From the NCBI RefSeq assembly GCF_003173755.1, contig NZ_CP029553.1, forward strand, positions 4,964,001 to 5,028,000: a DNA stretch of 64,000 nucleotides, written 5' to 3'. Below the pieces are notes generated by a model. The model did not search any database. It was not told the DNA's origin and worked only from the letters and a program-made list of their open reading frames with translations. Position 1 is the first letter of the stretch. Each line of letters begins with the position of its first letter. A program made the translations under genes and the position numbers. Of the stretch, positions 34,941 through 48,608 are shown in pieces. This DNA comes from Methylobacterium terrae. Lineage in GTDB: Bacteria > Pseudomonadota > Alphaproteobacteria > Rhizobiales > Beijerinckiaceae.

Positions 34941-36071
34941 TCAGCGTCGGCGCTGGCCCATGTCGGCGGGGGTCACCGACAGGGTGATCGCGCGCCCGTC
35001 GCGCTCGACCTGGAGCGGCACGCTGCGCCCGAGGCCGAGGGATTCGAGGGCGGCCGTCAGGTCGGCCAGCCGGCGCACAGGGCGGCCGTTCACCCCCATG
35101 ATGATGTCGCCGAGGTCGCCCGTCGCCGGATCGACGCCCTGGAGGCCGGCGGCCGCGGCCGGAGAGCCCGGCAGCACCCGCACCACCACGATGCCGTCGA
35201 TGCCGAGCCGCGCCGCCGCGTCCTCGTTCGCCGCCACGATGCCGATACCGGGACTGGGGGTGCGGCCGGTGCGGATCAGGTTCGGCACCACCCGGTTGAC
35301 CACGTCGACGGGGATGGCGAAGCCGATGCCGGCGCTGGCGCCCGAGGGCGAGAAGATCGCCGTGTTGACGCCGATCAGGCGCCCGGCGGAATCGAGCAGC
35401 GGCCCGCCGGAATTGCCCGGGTTGATCGCCGCGTCGGTCTGGATCACCCCGGAGAGCTCGCGGCCTTCCGCCGTCGGTAGCCGGCGCTGGAGCGCGCTCA
35501 CCACCCCGGTCGTCAGGGTGTGGTCGAGGCCGAACGGGTTGCCGATCGCGTAGGTGAACTGCCCGACCTTCAGGTCGGCCGAGGTGCCGATGGCGATCGG
35601 CGGCGGCGCGGACGCGACGCGCCCGAGCCTCAGCACGGCGAGGTCGTAGTTCGGGTCGGTGCCGGCGAGCGTCGCGGGCACCACCTCGCCGGTGGAGAGC
35701 CGGACCTGGATGTCGCCGCCGCCCTGGATGACGTGGTTGTTGGTGACGATGTGGCCGGCCGCGTCCCAGACGAAGCCCGAGCCGGTCTGCTCGCCCCCGC
35801 CCTGGCGGGGCTCGCCGGTCTCGGGATCGAACGTCACCGCACCCTGCCGCGCCTTCGCGAAGACGTAGACCACCGAGGGGGCCGCGCGCTCGAACAGGGC
35901 CACGGTCGAGGCCTCGATCGGCGAGAGGTCGCCGCGTGCCGTCACCGCCCGGGGCGTGTCGGCGGAGAACAGCAGGCTCGTGACGTAGGGCTGCGCCACG
36001 AACAGCGCGAGCAGCACCAGGGCGGCGGTCAGGGCGACCCGCAGGAAGCGATCCGGCACCGGTCTCGTCAC
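34941..36071 (-). CDS. HtrA/DegS-type S1C serine protease, membrane-anchored
   Basis: A 376-residue trypsin-like protease with a single N-terminal membrane anchor (about 10-30), a protease domain bearing the triad His in TNNHVIQ, Asp in NYDLAVLRLG and Ser in GNSGGPLLD, and one C-terminal PDZ domain (about 280-372). A single PDZ and an anchor make it DegS-like rather than DegP-like, suggesting periplasmic quality control or signalling. The GTG start overlaps the stop of the DUF817 gene by 4 nt (GTGA), so the two are coupled. Confidence 0.9.
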   Translation of the reverse strand: MTRPVPDRFLRVALTAALVLLALFVAQPYVTSLLFSADTPRAVTARGDLSPIEASTVALFERAAPSVVYVFAKARQGAVTFDPETGEPRQGGGEQTGSGFVWDAAGHIVTNNHVIQGGGDIQVRLSTGEVVPATLAGTDPNYDLAVLRLGRVASAPPPIAIGTSADLKVGQFTYAIGNPFGLDHTLTTGVVSALQRRLPTAEGRELSGVIQTDAAINPGNSGGPLLDSAGRLIGVNTAIFSPSGASAGIGFAIPVDVVNRVVPNLIRTGRTPSPGIGIVAANEDAAARLGIDGIVVVRVLPGSPAAAAGLQGVDPATGDLGDIIMGVNGRPVRRLADLTAALESLGLGRSVPLQVERDGRAITLSVTPADMGQRRR

Positions 36072-37048
36072 TCCAGGGTGGAACCGGCCGGGCGAGGCGC
36101 GGCCGTGGCTTGCGGGGATGTGGGCCGGGCGGGCGCCGCGTCAACGTCTGCCGCAACGTCGGCGAGCGCCTTCGGGCGGCTCACCAGGGCCACAAGCGTG
36201 TAGGAGATGATCATCAGAAGGAACCAGGAGCCGAACTTTTGCGGCGACACTGCCGCCCACCCGCCGGCCTGATGCGGGTAGATCCACCCGCGCGTCGCCG
36301 TGCCGATGTTCTCGGCAAACCAGATGAACAGGGTGACGAGGAGCAGGCCGAGGAGGAGCGGCATGCGCCGGTAGACCCGCCAGACCCGGAAATGAATGAC
36401 GGCCGGGCCGAACAAGGCGGCCGCCGCCGCGAACAGGGCGAGGCGCAGGTCCGTCACGACGTGCTGGGTGAAGAAGTTGAGGTAGATCGCCGCCGACAGG
36501 ATCACGAGGGCCGGGAGCGGCGGGTGGCGGGTGAAGCGGAAATCGAACAGGCGCCAGACCCGGGCGAGGTACGAGCCGACGCTGGCATAGAGGAAGCCGG
36601 TGAAGAGCGGCACGCCCCCGAGGCGAAGCCAGCTCGGCTCCGGGTAGACCCAGGAGCCCATCTTGGTCTTGAACAGCTCCATGGCGGTGCCGACGACGTG
36701 GAAGACCAGGATGACCTTCGCCTCCTCCCAGGTCTCGAGGCGGAAGGCGAGCATCGCGACCTGGATCGCGATCGCCGCGAGGGTCAGGACGTCGTAGCGG
36801 GCGAGCGGCGCGCCGGCCGGCCAGGCGAGGTGGGTGAGGATCAGGAGCCCGCACATCGCCCCGCCGAACAGGCAGGCCCAGCCCTGCTTCACCCCGAAGC
36901 GCAGGAACTCGTAGAGGCCGGCGGCGACCGGGCCCCGGGCGCGCGCCCGGTCCCCCAGCCGCTCCTCGGCCGCCGTGAAGGCCGCGAGCGGCGCCCAGAG
37001 CCGCGCGGCGCTGTCAGACGGCCGGGGACCCGGCAAGGTTGCAGGCAT
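36068..37048 (-). CDS. DUF817-family integral membrane protein
   Basis: A 326-residue protein with about eight hydrophobic segments and strongly conserved aromatic loops such as FKTKMGSWVYPE, LYASVGSYLARVWR and ENIGTATRGWIYPHQ, matching the DUF817 family. Members are multi-pass membrane proteins of unknown activity. It precedes the HtrA protease gene and shares a 4-nt overlap with it, hinting that the pair acts in membrane or envelope quality control, but no experiment supports this. It is divergent from the small secreted gene at 37097. Confidence 0.85.
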   Translation of the reverse strand: MPATLPGPRPSDSAARLWAPLAAFTAAEERLGDRARARGPVAAGLYEFLRFGVKQGWACLFGGAMCGLLILTHLAWPAGAPLARYDVLTLAAIAIQVAMLAFRLETWEEAKVILVFHVVGTAMELFKTKMGSWVYPEPSWLRLGGVPLFTGFLYASVGSYLARVWRLFDFRFTRHPPLPALVILSAAIYLNFFTQHVVTDLRLALFAAAAALFGPAVIHFRVWRVYRRMPLLLGLLLVTLFIWFAENIGTATRGWIYPHQAGGWAAVSPQKFGSWFLLMIISYTLVALVSRPKALADVAADVDAAPARPTSPQATAAPRPAGSTLE

Positions 37049-37096
37049 GCGGATGGGTCTCTAGGCTCGTGGCCCTCCCCATACGAAAGGTTCGGA

Positions 37097-37432
37097 ATGC
37101 TCCGCAAGCCGCCGCTGTCCCGTCTCGCCCTCCTTGCTCCCCTCGCGCTCGCCGCCCTCTCGGGGGCCGCCGAGGCCTCGCCCCGCGACCGCCGGGCGGA
37201 GGCCTGTACCCGCGCCCGGAGCGAGGCTGAGCGCCAGGCGCTCGGCTGCTGGCGGCTGCGGCAGGAGGCCGGCCGCGGCCAGCGCATCCATGGCGGCGCG
37301 GCGGTCGCGGAGTTCTACGCCACCGTGCCGGTGGAGCGGGAAGCGGCGGGGGCGAAGGCCGACCAGAGGCGGCGCGATTGGGCGCGGGCGCGGGCCCGCG
37401 GGAGCGTCGCGGGTGCCGACGAGGCGCGCTGA
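37097..37432 (+). CDS. Hypothetical secreted small basic protein
   Basis: A 111-residue protein with an N-terminal signal peptide (about 1-27, ending AEA) and a basic mature part with two Cys ([17 protein letters not shown]). ATG at 37097 lies after an AAAGGTTCGGA region. No family is recognised. It is 48 bp from the divergent DUF817 gene start and 94 bp before methylmalonyl-CoA mutase. Confidence 0.6.
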   Translation: MLRKPPLSRLALLAPLALAALSGAAEASPRDRRAEACTRARSEAERQALGCWRLRQEAGRGQRIHGGAAVAEFYATVPVEREAAGAKADQRRRDWARARARGSVAGADEAR

Positions 37433-37526
37433 TCGCCGGTCCTCCGACCTTCCACCCATTGGCCGCCGCGGCACCGGCGCCTATAAGTCGGCGTTGAGGA
37501 ACGCCAGCCACGAGAGCCCCAGGCCG

Positions 37527-39701
<2,175 letters not shown>

Positions 39702-39784
39702 GGCGGTGGAGCGATTGCGCGGATCGTTAGGACTCCGCTGACCAAGACGCGCTACAAGGCGGGTCCACCGATCGGACCCCGCCC

Positions 39785-41695
39785 TTGCGCTATCCGCCCC
39801 ACCTGCTCGAAGAGATCCGCTCCCGGCTGCCGGCCTCCGAGGTCGTCGGGCGGCGCGTGCGCCTCAAGAAGGCGGGGCGGGAATGGCGCGGCCTGTCGCC
39901 GTTCAACGCCGAGAAGTCGCCCTCGTTCTACGTCAACGACCAGAAGCAGTTCTATCACTGCTTCTCGTCCGGCAAGCACGGCGACATCTTCACCTTCGTG
40001 ATGGAGACGGAAGGGGTCTCGTTCCCCGAGGCCGTCGAGCGGCTGGCCTCCGAGGCCGGCGTGGCGCTGCCGGCGCCGAGCGAGGCGACGCGCGAGAGCG
40101 AGACCCGGCGGCGCGGCGCCCTCGAGGTGATGGAACTCGCCTGCACGTTCTTCGAGGAGCAGCTCGCCGGACGGGCCGGGGCCAGGGCCCGCGACTACCT
40201 CGCCGGCCGCGGCCTCGACGGCGAGATCCGCCGCACCTTCCGCCTCGGCTACGCCCCGCCCGAGCGCTACGCCTTACGCGACCATCTCGCCGCCCGGGAC
40301 GTGCCGGCCGAGATGATGGTGGAACTGAACCTGCTGACCACCGGCGACGACATCAAGGTCCCGTTCGACCGCTTCCGCGATCGCGTGATCTTCCCGATCC
40401 GCGACGTGCGGGGCAAGGTCGTGGCCTTCGGCGGCCGCGGCATGAGCCCGGACGCCAAGCCCAAATACCTGAACTCCTCCGAGACGCCGCTCTTCCACAA
40501 GGGGCGGATGCTCTACAACCACCACGCGGCGCGCAAGCCCGCCCACGAGACCGGCCGGGTGATCGCCGTCGAGGGCTACGTCGACGCGATCGCCATGACG
40601 CTGGCCGGCCATCCCGAGGTGGTGGCCTCGCTCGGCACGGCGCTCACCGAGGATCAGCTCGGCCTGCTCTGGCGCATGGCCGACGAGCCGATCCTGTGCT
40701 TCGACGGCGACGGTGCCGGACGGCGCGCCGCGTATCGCGCCCTCGATGTGGCTTTGCCGGCACTCCAGCCGGGAAAATCGCTCCGCTTCGCCCTGATGCC
40801 GGAGGGCCAGGACCCGGACGACCTCCTGCGCACCGGCGGACCCGGGGCCATCGACCGGGTGCTCGACGGCGCCCGACCCCTCGTCGACGTGCTGTGGTCG
40901 CGCGAGACCGAGATGAGCCCGGTCGACACGCCGGAGCGCCGCGCCGGCCTCGCCCAGCGCCTGCGCGAGATCGTCGGCGGCATCCGCGACGAGACCCTGA
41001 AGCGCTACTACCGCGACGACATCGAGGCCCGCCTGCGGTCCTTGAGCCCCAATGGCGGCGCCCGCCGCGAGGGCGGGGGCGAGCGCCCGTACCGGGAGCG
41101 CACGCCCTTCGTGCCGCGCGGGCGCGGGGCGCCGCCGGCGCCGGTCTCGCCGCGCCTCACCGCTCGGGCGAGCCCGCTCCTCGCCCGCTCGTCGCTGTTC
41201 TCCGGCGGCTCGTCCTCGCGCGAGGCCTTGATCGTCGCGGCGCTCCTCGTCCATCCCGAGCTTCTGGCCCGCGAGGCGGAGGAACTGGCCGAGGTCGAGT
41301 TCGAGGGGGCGGATGCCCGGGCGCTGCGCGGCGCGCTCCTCGATCTCGCCGCCGAGGGCGGAGCGGGCGACGCCACCTATCTCGACGCGCGCCTGGAGCG
41401 GGCCGGGCTCGCCGCCGCGTCCGGCCGCATCGCCGGCCTGGTGCGGCCGGGCGACCGCTGGATCCTCGATCCCCACGCGGATCCGGTGCGGCTGGAGGAC
41501 GCGCTCCGGCAGGCCGTGATCTTGCACCGCAAGGCCGGAACGCTACATAGCGAACTCCGGGCCGCCGAACGCGCCCTGGCCGAAGAGGAGACGGAGGCCA
41601 ACTTCGCCTGGCTGCGAGACGTGAAGACCCGTCTCTCCGTCGTGGCGGGTGCAGAGGGCGAGGCGGAGACGGCCGACGAGACGGAATCGTCCTGA
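39785..41695 (+). CDS. dnaG: DNA primase DnaG with degenerate zinc-binding domain
   Basis: A 636-residue replication primase that makes RNA primers at the fork and docks on DnaB. The TOPRIM domain has VIAVEGYVDAIAM (catalytic Glu) and CFDGDGAGRRAAYRA (Asp pair). In the N-terminal CHC2 zinc ribbon, canonical CPFH and CFGC become SPFN (Ser38, Asn41) and CFSS (Cys59, Ser62), leaving one of four ligands, so zinc is probably not bound. Similar loss occurs in other Hyphomicrobiales. Start TTG at 39785 begins MRYPPHLLEEI, the usual N terminus. It precedes rpoD, the classic dnaG-rpoD linkage without rpsU. Confidence 0.94.
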   Translation: MRYPPHLLEEIRSRLPASEVVGRRVRLKKAGREWRGLSPFNAEKSPSFYVNDQKQFYHCFSSGKHGDIFTFVMETEGVSFPEAVERLASEAGVALPAPSEATRESETRRRGALEVMELACTFFEEQLAGRAGARARDYLAGRGLDGEIRRTFRLGYAPPERYALRDHLAARDVPAEMMVELNLLTTGDDIKVPFDRFRDRVIFPIRDVRGKVVAFGGRGMSPDAKPKYLNSSETPLFHKGRMLYNHHAARKPAHETGRVIAVEGYVDAIAMTLAGHPEVVASLGTALTEDQLGLLWRMADEPILCFDGDGAGRRAAYRALDVALPALQPGKSLRFALMPEGQDPDDLLRTGGPGAIDRVLDGARPLVDVLWSRETEMSPVDTPERRAGLAQRLREIVGGIRDETLKRYYRDDIEARLRSLSPNGGARREGGGERPYRERTPFVPRGRGAPPAPVSPRLTARASPLLARSSLFSGGSSSREALIVAALLVHPELLAREAEELAEVEFEGADARALRGALLDLAAEGGAGDATYLDARLERAGLAAASGRIAGLVRPGDRWILDPHADPVRLEDALRQAVILHRKAGTLHSELRAAERALAEEETEANFAWLRDVKTRLSVVAGAEGEAETADETESS

Positions 41696-41875
41696 CGCCA
41701 CGCGCCGCTTGCGGCTTGACGCCGGACTAGTTAACGGCAAGTCCATCGAATGGCTTGCACATTTGCGTGAGATCCTGGGGCGGCTCGTGCGCCGTCCGAC
41801 GAGACATCACGGTGCCGGCACGGCGGGAGCCTCCCCCGCCCGGGCACTGCCGACACCGGGAAGCATAGGCTGAGC

Positions 41876-43873
<1,998 letters not shown>

Positions 43874-43891
43874 GTTCTGCGAATGCCAGGC

Positions 43892-43928
43892 AAGAAGGCC
43901 CGGGAGGTACCGCCTCCCGGGCCTTCTT
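43892..43928 (+). terminator. Terminator hairpin after rpoD
   Basis: A 16-bp perfect stem (arm 43892-43907, starting AAGAAGGCCCGGG, complementary arm 43913-43928) encloses the 5-nt loop TACCG. The 3' arm ends in CTT and is followed by CGTTATGG, so the T-run is weak, but stem strength and position 19 bp after the rpoD stop support a terminator. Confidence 0.8.
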
Positions 43929-44059
43929 CGTTATGGTGACGGGGCCCCGATCCGCGTCGCCGCGCCCCGCACTGGCGTGCCCGGGGTCGAGGGCCGGGGG
44001 GGGTCGGTTGCCCACTGCCAAGCCTTGCCGTCCCGCCCCGCAGCGCCCATGTCAGAGCC

Positions 44060-45307
44060 ATGTCCGATCAGCCTCGCCTCAACTCCGCCCCGACGCCCAC
44101 GGCTGCGGCGGACGGGTCGGAGGCGAGCGACATCCCGATCGGCCTGTTTCGCGACTGCGTGGCCCTGCGCGACTGGCTGCTCAGCGAGGGCGCGCGGCTG
44201 CCGGAATCCGGCGACCTCCTCGCCGGCATGGCCGAGCGGCTGAACGACCTCGGCGTACCGGTCGACCGGGCCACCACCGCCATCGACGCGCTGCACTCGG
44301 ATTATTCCGGCGTCGGCCGGTTCTGGACCCGGGAGGACGGCGTCAGCTTCCGCCTGTTCCCGCACGGCGAGGCCAGCGAGCAGGCGCTCGCCCGCTCTCC
44401 CTTCGCGCAGGTCTTCGCCACCGGCCAGTGGCTGATCCTCGACCTGCGCGAGACGCCGGACGACCTCTACAGCATCGTCCCGGAGCTTAAAGGCGCGGGC
44501 TACACCCACTACATCACCGTGCCGCTGTTCTTCACCAACGGCACCAGGAACGGCGTCACCTTCGCGACTCGCGATCCGCGCGGCTTCGGCGACGACGACC
44601 TGGCGATCCTGCGCTTCATCGTGCCGACCCTGTCGGCGGTGATGGAAATGCGCGGCCTCAACGCGCGGCTCGACCACGTGCTCAGGGTCTATGTCGGCGA
44701 CGGGCCGCACCAGGCGATCCTGGCCGGCTTCATCCGTCGCGGCCAGGTCGAGCGGATCCGCTCGGCGATCCTGTTCGCCGACATGCGCGGCTACACCCAC
44801 CTCACCGACGCGCTCACGCCCGAGGCCTCAGTCGAACTCCTCAACACCTATTTCGACTGCCTGGTGCCCCCGATCGAGAGCGAGGGCGGCGAGGTCCTGA
44901 AGTACATGGGCGACGGCCTGCTGGCGATCTTCCGCGAGAGCGGCGACGACCTCGGCGGCGCGGCGCAAGGGGCGCTCACCGCCGCCCAGGCCGCGCTGCG
45001 CCGCGTCGAGGAGGCGAACCGCGCCGGGCGCTTCCCGACCCGCATCGAGATCGGCATCGCGCTCCACCACGGCGAGGCGGCCTACGGCAACGTCGGCTCC
45101 GGCGCGCGGCTCGATTTCACGGTGATCGGCCGCGACGTGAACCTGGCCAGCCGACTGGCCAAGCTCAACAAGGTCCTGTCCGAGCCGCTCCTGATGTCGA
45201 AGCCCTTCGTCGACTTCCTGTGGGGCGACCCCGAATTGCTCGGCACCCACCCCCTCGACGGCATCGCCGAGGAGATGGCGATCTACCGCCCGGGAAAAGG
45301 CGGTTGA
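44060..45307 (+). CDS. Class III adenylate/guanylate cyclase with N-terminal sensory region
   Basis: A 415-residue soluble cyclase. Residues about 20-210 form a GAF-like sensor-type region, and about 235-400 form a class III catalytic domain. The metal-binding Asp residues lie in [12 protein letters not shown] and [11 protein letters not shown]. Substrate-ribose and transition-state residues appear in [15 protein letters not shown], where Asp and Asn/Arg positions are intact, so catalysis is likely. It should make cAMP or cGMP in response to a cytoplasmic signal. It precedes the TPP riboswitch of the thi operon but is separated by that leader, so a link with thiamine is not implied. Confidence 0.9.
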   Translation: MSDQPRLNSAPTPTAAADGSEASDIPIGLFRDCVALRDWLLSEGARLPESGDLLAGMAERLNDLGVPVDRATTAIDALHSDYSGVGRFWTREDGVSFRLFPHGEASEQALARSPFAQVFATGQWLILDLRETPDDLYSIVPELKGAGYTHYITVPLFFTNGTRNGVTFATRDPRGFGDDDLAILRFIVPTLSAVMEMRGLNARLDHVLRVYVGDGPHQAILAGFIRRGQVERIRSAILFADMRGYTHLTDALTPEASVELLNTYFDCLVPPIESEGGEVLKYMGDGLLAIFRESGDDLGGAAQGALTAAQAALRRVEEANRAGRFPTRIEIGIALHHGEAAYGNVGSGARLDFTVIGRDVNLASRLAKLNKVLSEPLLMSKPFVDFLWGDPELLGTHPLDGIAEEMAIYRPGKGG

Positions 45308-45363
45308 CCGAAGGCGGTTGACGAAGGCGGGTCGGCTCGCCAAATTCCGGCCGTTCCAGGGAG

Positions 45364-45464
45364 ATCCCCGGCAAGGGGCTGAGACACCGCTGGACTGGGG
45401 CCTTTTCGCCCCGGTCGGCGCGGAAATCCTTCGAACCTGATCCGGCTCATACCGGCGTAGGGAT
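45364..45464 (+). promoter_or_regulatory. TPP riboswitch (THI box) upstream of thiO
   Basis: The sequence pairs ATCCC (45364-45368) with GGGAT (45460-45464) as stem P1. The conserved THI-box elements are GGGGCTGAGA (45375-45384) and ACCTGATC (45435-45442), followed by CCGGCTCATACCGGCGTAGGGAT (split: CCGGCTCATACC, GGCGTAGGGAT). These are the invariant pyrimidine- and pyrophosphate-sensing loops. It lies 83 bp before the thiO start and should repress the thi operon when thiamine pyrophosphate is abundant. Confidence 0.96.
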
Positions 45465-45546
45465 TGGACAGGGTCGTCGAGACCCCCGCGCATCATCCGG
45501 CAACCGGGCGCAGTCCACTCTCTTCGGGCCACCGCGGAGACGAAGG

Positions 45547-46743
45547 GTGCACGCGCAGACGATCGGGCGGCGAGGCGGACCGGGCCCGACTTCGGACAGC
45601 GACCGGCTGCCGGAGCGGGCCGATGTCGCGGTGATCGGCGCCGGGCTGATCGGGCTCTCGGTCGCGTGGCGCCTCGCGAGGGCGGGCCTCGCGGTCGCGG
45701 TGATCGAGCGGGGCAAGGCCGGCGACGGCGCCAGCCTCGCGGCCACCGGCATGCTGGCGGCGGCGGCCGAGCACGAGCCCGGGGGCGAGGCCCTGTCGCC
45801 GCTCTGCCTCGCGAGCCAGCGCCTCTGGCACCCGTTTCGCGACGAGCTCGAGGCCGAGTCGGGCCTGACTCTCGATTACCGCCGCGAGGGCACCCTCGTC
45901 ATCGCGCTCGGCCGCGACGAGGTCGAGCGCCTGCGCTTCCGCCACGACCTGCAGCGCCGCGACGGGTTGTCCGCCGAGTGGCTGTCCGGCCCGGCGGTGC
46001 GTGCCCGCGAGCCGGGCCTGCGTCCCACCGTCACCGCCGGACTGTTCTGTCCCGATGACCACCAGGTCGACCCGGCCCGGGTGATGGCGGCCCTGCGGCA
46101 GGCCGTCCGGGCTGCCGGCGGTCGTCTGGTCGAGGGCTGCACCGTCACCGCGCTCGCCCGCGAGGGCGGCCGGGTCACCGGCATCGAGACGACGTCGGGT
46201 GCGTTGCGGGCCGGCACCGTCGTGCTCGCCTCCGGCGCCTGGGCCGGGGAGGGGAACCTGGTCCCCGACCTCGCCCTGCCGGTGCGCCCGCTCAAGGGCC
46301 AGTCGATGGCGCTGCGGATGACGCCGCGCAGCGGCATCCTCTCCCACGTGGTCTGGACCGAGCAGGTCCACATGGCGCCGAAGGGCGACGGCACGCTGAT
46401 CGTCGGCGCCACCGTGGAGGAGACCGGCTTCGACCCGAACCTCACCGCCGGCGGCCTCTACGCCCTGCTGGAGGGCGCCCGCCGGGCGCTCCCCGGGGTG
46501 GAGGAGATGCAGGTGGCGGGCGTGTGGAGCGGCTTTCGCCCGACCTCCGACGACGACGCCCCGATCCTCGGCGAGGCCGTGCCGGGCCTCGTGCTCGCCG
46601 CCGGCCACCACCGCAACGGCTACCTCCTGGCGCCCGTCACCGCCGAGGCCGTGTCGACCCTGATCCTGCGCGGCGAGACGCTGCCGGTGGCCGCTCCCTT
46701 CGGCCTCGCCCGGTTCGCCGCGCACCCTGGAGAACCCGCATGA
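45547..46743 (+). CDS. thiO: Glycine oxidase ThiO
   Basis: A 398-residue FAD oxidase that converts glycine to iminoglycine (dehydroglycine), a precursor for the thiazole ring of thiamine. The Rossmann motif VAVIGAGLIGLSVAWRLARAG is near 27-48 (stated as VAVIGAGLIGLS plus VAWRLARAG), and the C-terminal substrate/FAD segments include WSGFRPTSDDDAPILGE and AGHHRNGYLLAPVT. GTG at 45547 is supported by an upstream GGAGACGAAGG region. Its stop overlaps thiS by 4 nt, in a thiO-thiS-thiG-thiE operon under the TPP riboswitch. thiC is not in the window. Confidence 0.93.
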   Translation: MHAQTIGRRGGPGPTSDSDRLPERADVAVIGAGLIGLSVAWRLARAGLAVAVIERGKAGDGASLAATGMLAAAAEHEPGGEALSPLCLASQRLWHPFRDELEAESGLTLDYRREGTLVIALGRDEVERLRFRHDLQRRDGLSAEWLSGPAVRAREPGLRPTVTAGLFCPDDHQVDPARVMAALRQAVRAAGGRLVEGCTVTALAREGGRVTGIETTSGALRAGTVVLASGAWAGEGNLVPDLALPVRPLKGQSMALRMTPRSGILSHVVWTEQVHMAPKGDGTLIVGATVEETGFDPNLTAGGLYALLEGARRALPGVEEMQVAGVWSGFRPTSDDDAPILGEAVPGLVLAAGHHRNGYLLAPVTAEAVSTLILRGETLPVAAPFGLARFAAHPGEPA

Positions 46744-46952
46744 AGCTCCACGTCAACGGCGAGCCCCGCGACAGCGAGGCCGCCACCCTCGACGCCCTGT
46801 GGCGCGACGAGACCGCCGACCTCGAACTCGCCGGCCCGCAGGGCTTCGCCATCGCGCTCAACGGCGCCGTGGTGCGCCAGCGCGACTGGGCCGGCACGGC
46901 GCTCAGCGAGGGCGACCGCGTCGAGATCGTGCGCGCCATGCAGGGCGGCTAG
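46740..46952 (+). CDS. thiS: Sulfur carrier protein ThiS
   Basis: A 70-residue ubiquitin-like protein beginning MKLHVNGEPRDSEAATL and ending in the obligatory Gly-Gly (VRAMQGG), where thiocarboxylate is formed and delivered to ThiG. ATG overlaps the thiO stop by 4 nt. Its activating enzyme ThiF/MoeB is not in the window. Confidence 0.94.
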   Translation: MKLHVNGEPRDSEAATLDALWRDETADLELAGPQGFAIALNGAVVRQRDWAGTALSEGDRVEIVRAMQGG

Positions 46953-46976
46953 ACACCAGACACCCGGAGACATCCC

Positions 46977-47756
46977 ATGACCGAGACTCACGACGATCCC
47001 TTCGTCATCGCCGGCACGAGCCTGTCCTCGCGCCTCCTCATCGGCACCGCCGGCTACCCGACGCAGGCCATCATGAGCGAGGCGGTGCGGGCGAGTGCCG
47101 CCGAGGTGGTGACGGTCTCGATCCGCCGGATCTCGCTCCACGGCCACGGCTCGGACACGGTCGCCCGCCTGAAGGGCGCCCGCTTCCTACCCAACACCGC
47201 CGGCTGCGAGACCGCCCGCGACGCCGTGATGACGGCGGAGCTCGCCCGCGAGGCCCTCGGCACCGACTGGATCAAGGTCGAGGTGATCGGCGACCGCGAG
47301 ACGCTCTATCCCGACGTCGCCGAGACCATCGAGGCCACCCGCCAGCTGGTCGAGTCGGGCTTCACGGTGCTGCCCTACTGCAACGACGATCCCGTCGTGT
47401 GCAGCCGCCTCGCCGACCTGGGGGCCGCCGCCGTGATGCCGATGGGCTCGCTGATCGGATCGGGCATGGGGGTCGCCAACCCGGCGAACCTCGAGCTGAT
47501 CTGCCGGCGCTCCCCCGTCCCGGTGATCGTGGACGCCGGCATCGGCACCGCCTCCGACGCGGTGATCGCGATGGAGCTGGGCGCGGCCGCAGTGCTCCTC
47601 AACACCGCCGTCGCCAAGGCCGACGACCCGGTCCGGATGGCCCGCGCCATGCGCCACGCCGTCGAGGCCGGCCGCCTCGCCCATCTCGCCGGCCGCATCC
47701 CGCGTCGCGCCCGGGCCGAGCCGTCGAGCCCGCAGCTCGGCCTCGTCGGCTCGTGA
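46977..47756 (+). CDS. thiG: Thiazole synthase ThiG
   Basis: A 259-residue TIM-barrel enzyme that joins deoxyxylulose 5-phosphate, dehydroglycine and the ThiS thiocarboxylate into the thiazole phosphate moiety. The Schiff-base lysine is in [10 protein letters not shown], and the phosphate-binding glycines in [15 protein letters not shown] and [15 protein letters not shown]. It begins 24 nt after thiS. The stop overlaps the GTG start of thiE by 4 nt. Confidence 0.95.
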   Translation: MTETHDDPFVIAGTSLSSRLLIGTAGYPTQAIMSEAVRASAAEVVTVSIRRISLHGHGSDTVARLKGARFLPNTAGCETARDAVMTAELAREALGTDWIKVEVIGDRETLYPDVAETIEATRQLVESGFTVLPYCNDDPVVCSRLADLGAAAVMPMGSLIGSGMGVANPANLELICRRSPVPVIVDAGIGTASDAVIAMELGAAAVLLNTAVAKADDPVRMARAMRHAVEAGRLAHLAGRIPRRARAEPSSPQLGLVGS

Positions 47757-48349
47757 GCCTGCCCGCCCGCCTGCTGATCGTCACCGACCGGCACGGCTGC
47801 CCCGAGCCCCTCGATGCCCGCGTCGCCGCCTGCCTGAGCGCCGGCGCCCGCTGGATCTGGCTGCGCGACCGCGACCTGCCGGCCCCGGAGCGGGCGGCGC
47901 TGGCCGAGACCCTGGCCGGGCTTGTCGCGGGCGTGGGCGGGGCGCTGACCATCGGGCGCGACGTGGAGCTGGCGGCGCGGGTCGGCGCGGCGGGCGTGCA
48001 GCTCGGCGCGGCGGCGGATGTGGCGGCGGCCCGGGCGCGGCTGGGACAGGGGGCGCTGCTCGGCGTCTCGGCGCATTCGCTGGCAGACGTCCGGGCCGCG
48101 CGGGAGGCGGGGGCGGATTACGTGACCCTCAGCCCGATCTTCTTGACCGCCAGCAAGCCGGGGTACGGACCGGCCCTGGGGCTCGCCGCTGTGCGCGAGG
48201 CGGCCGCGATCCTACCGGTCGTGGCGCTGGGCGGCATCGACCCAAAGACGGCGCCGGCCTGCCGCGGCGCGGGCGCCGCCGCCGTGGCGGTGATGGGAGC
48301 GGTGATGCGGGCGCCGGAGGTCGGGGGGGTGATTTCCGCCCTCGCCTGA
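47753..48349 (+). CDS. thiE: Thiamine-phosphate synthase ThiE
   Basis: A 198-residue TIM-barrel enzyme that couples hydroxymethylpyrimidine pyrophosphate with thiazole phosphate. Motifs include [11 protein letters not shown] for the pyrimidine/pyrophosphate site, [10 protein letters not shown], and the phosphate loop [19 protein letters not shown]. Sequence is closer to the shorter ThiE/TenI-like branch of alphaproteobacteria; a TenI-like aromatase function cannot be excluded by sequence. GTG start overlaps thiG by 4 nt. It is the last gene before a long-hairpin repeat. Confidence 0.85.
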   Translation: MSLPARLLIVTDRHGCPEPLDARVAACLSAGARWIWLRDRDLPAPERAALAETLAGLVAGVGGALTIGRDVELAARVGAAGVQLGAAADVAAARARLGQGALLGVSAHSLADVRAAREAGADYVTLSPIFLTASKPGYGPALGLAAVREAAAILPVVALGGIDPKTAPACRGAGAAAVAVMGAVMRAPEVGGVISALA

Positions 48350-48416
48350 CGCCACCGCGCTCTCCCGACCCGGATCCCCCTCAATCGACCTTGAAAGAAG
48401 TGGCGCGGGTTTGCTC

Positions 48417-48608
48417 CTCTCCCCGCTCGGCGGGGAGAGGGCTGTGTCCTCGTCCAGGGGACGCAGCGAGGCGCAGCCTCGGGTGAGGGGGTATTTCCGG
48501 ATGAGGCTCCTCCGGCACCACCCCCTCACCCTCGCGGCGAACCTGCGGTTCGCTGCGGGCTCCCTGAGCCCCTTCGGAGCTCAGGCCTCTCCCCGCCCGC
48601 GGGGAGAG
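48417..48608. repeat. Long-hairpin repeat element, copy 3 (192 bp)
   Basis: It is bounded by CTCTCCCCGCTCGGCGGGGAGAG (48417-48439) and CTCTCCCCGC-CCGCGGGGAGAG (48587-48608). Inner arms are CGGGTGAGGGGGT and ACCCCCTCACCCTCG around a core with CCGGATGAGGCTCCTCCGG. It has the same plan and length as the copies at 22627 and 22849. It lies between thiE and the minus-strand gene at 48581, and the latter ends inside its right edge. Confidence 0.85.

Noticed and set aside
41700-41875. CTTGAC at about 41714 as an rpoD promoter
   Set aside because: No -10 box lies at suitable spacing, so a promoter could not be supported.
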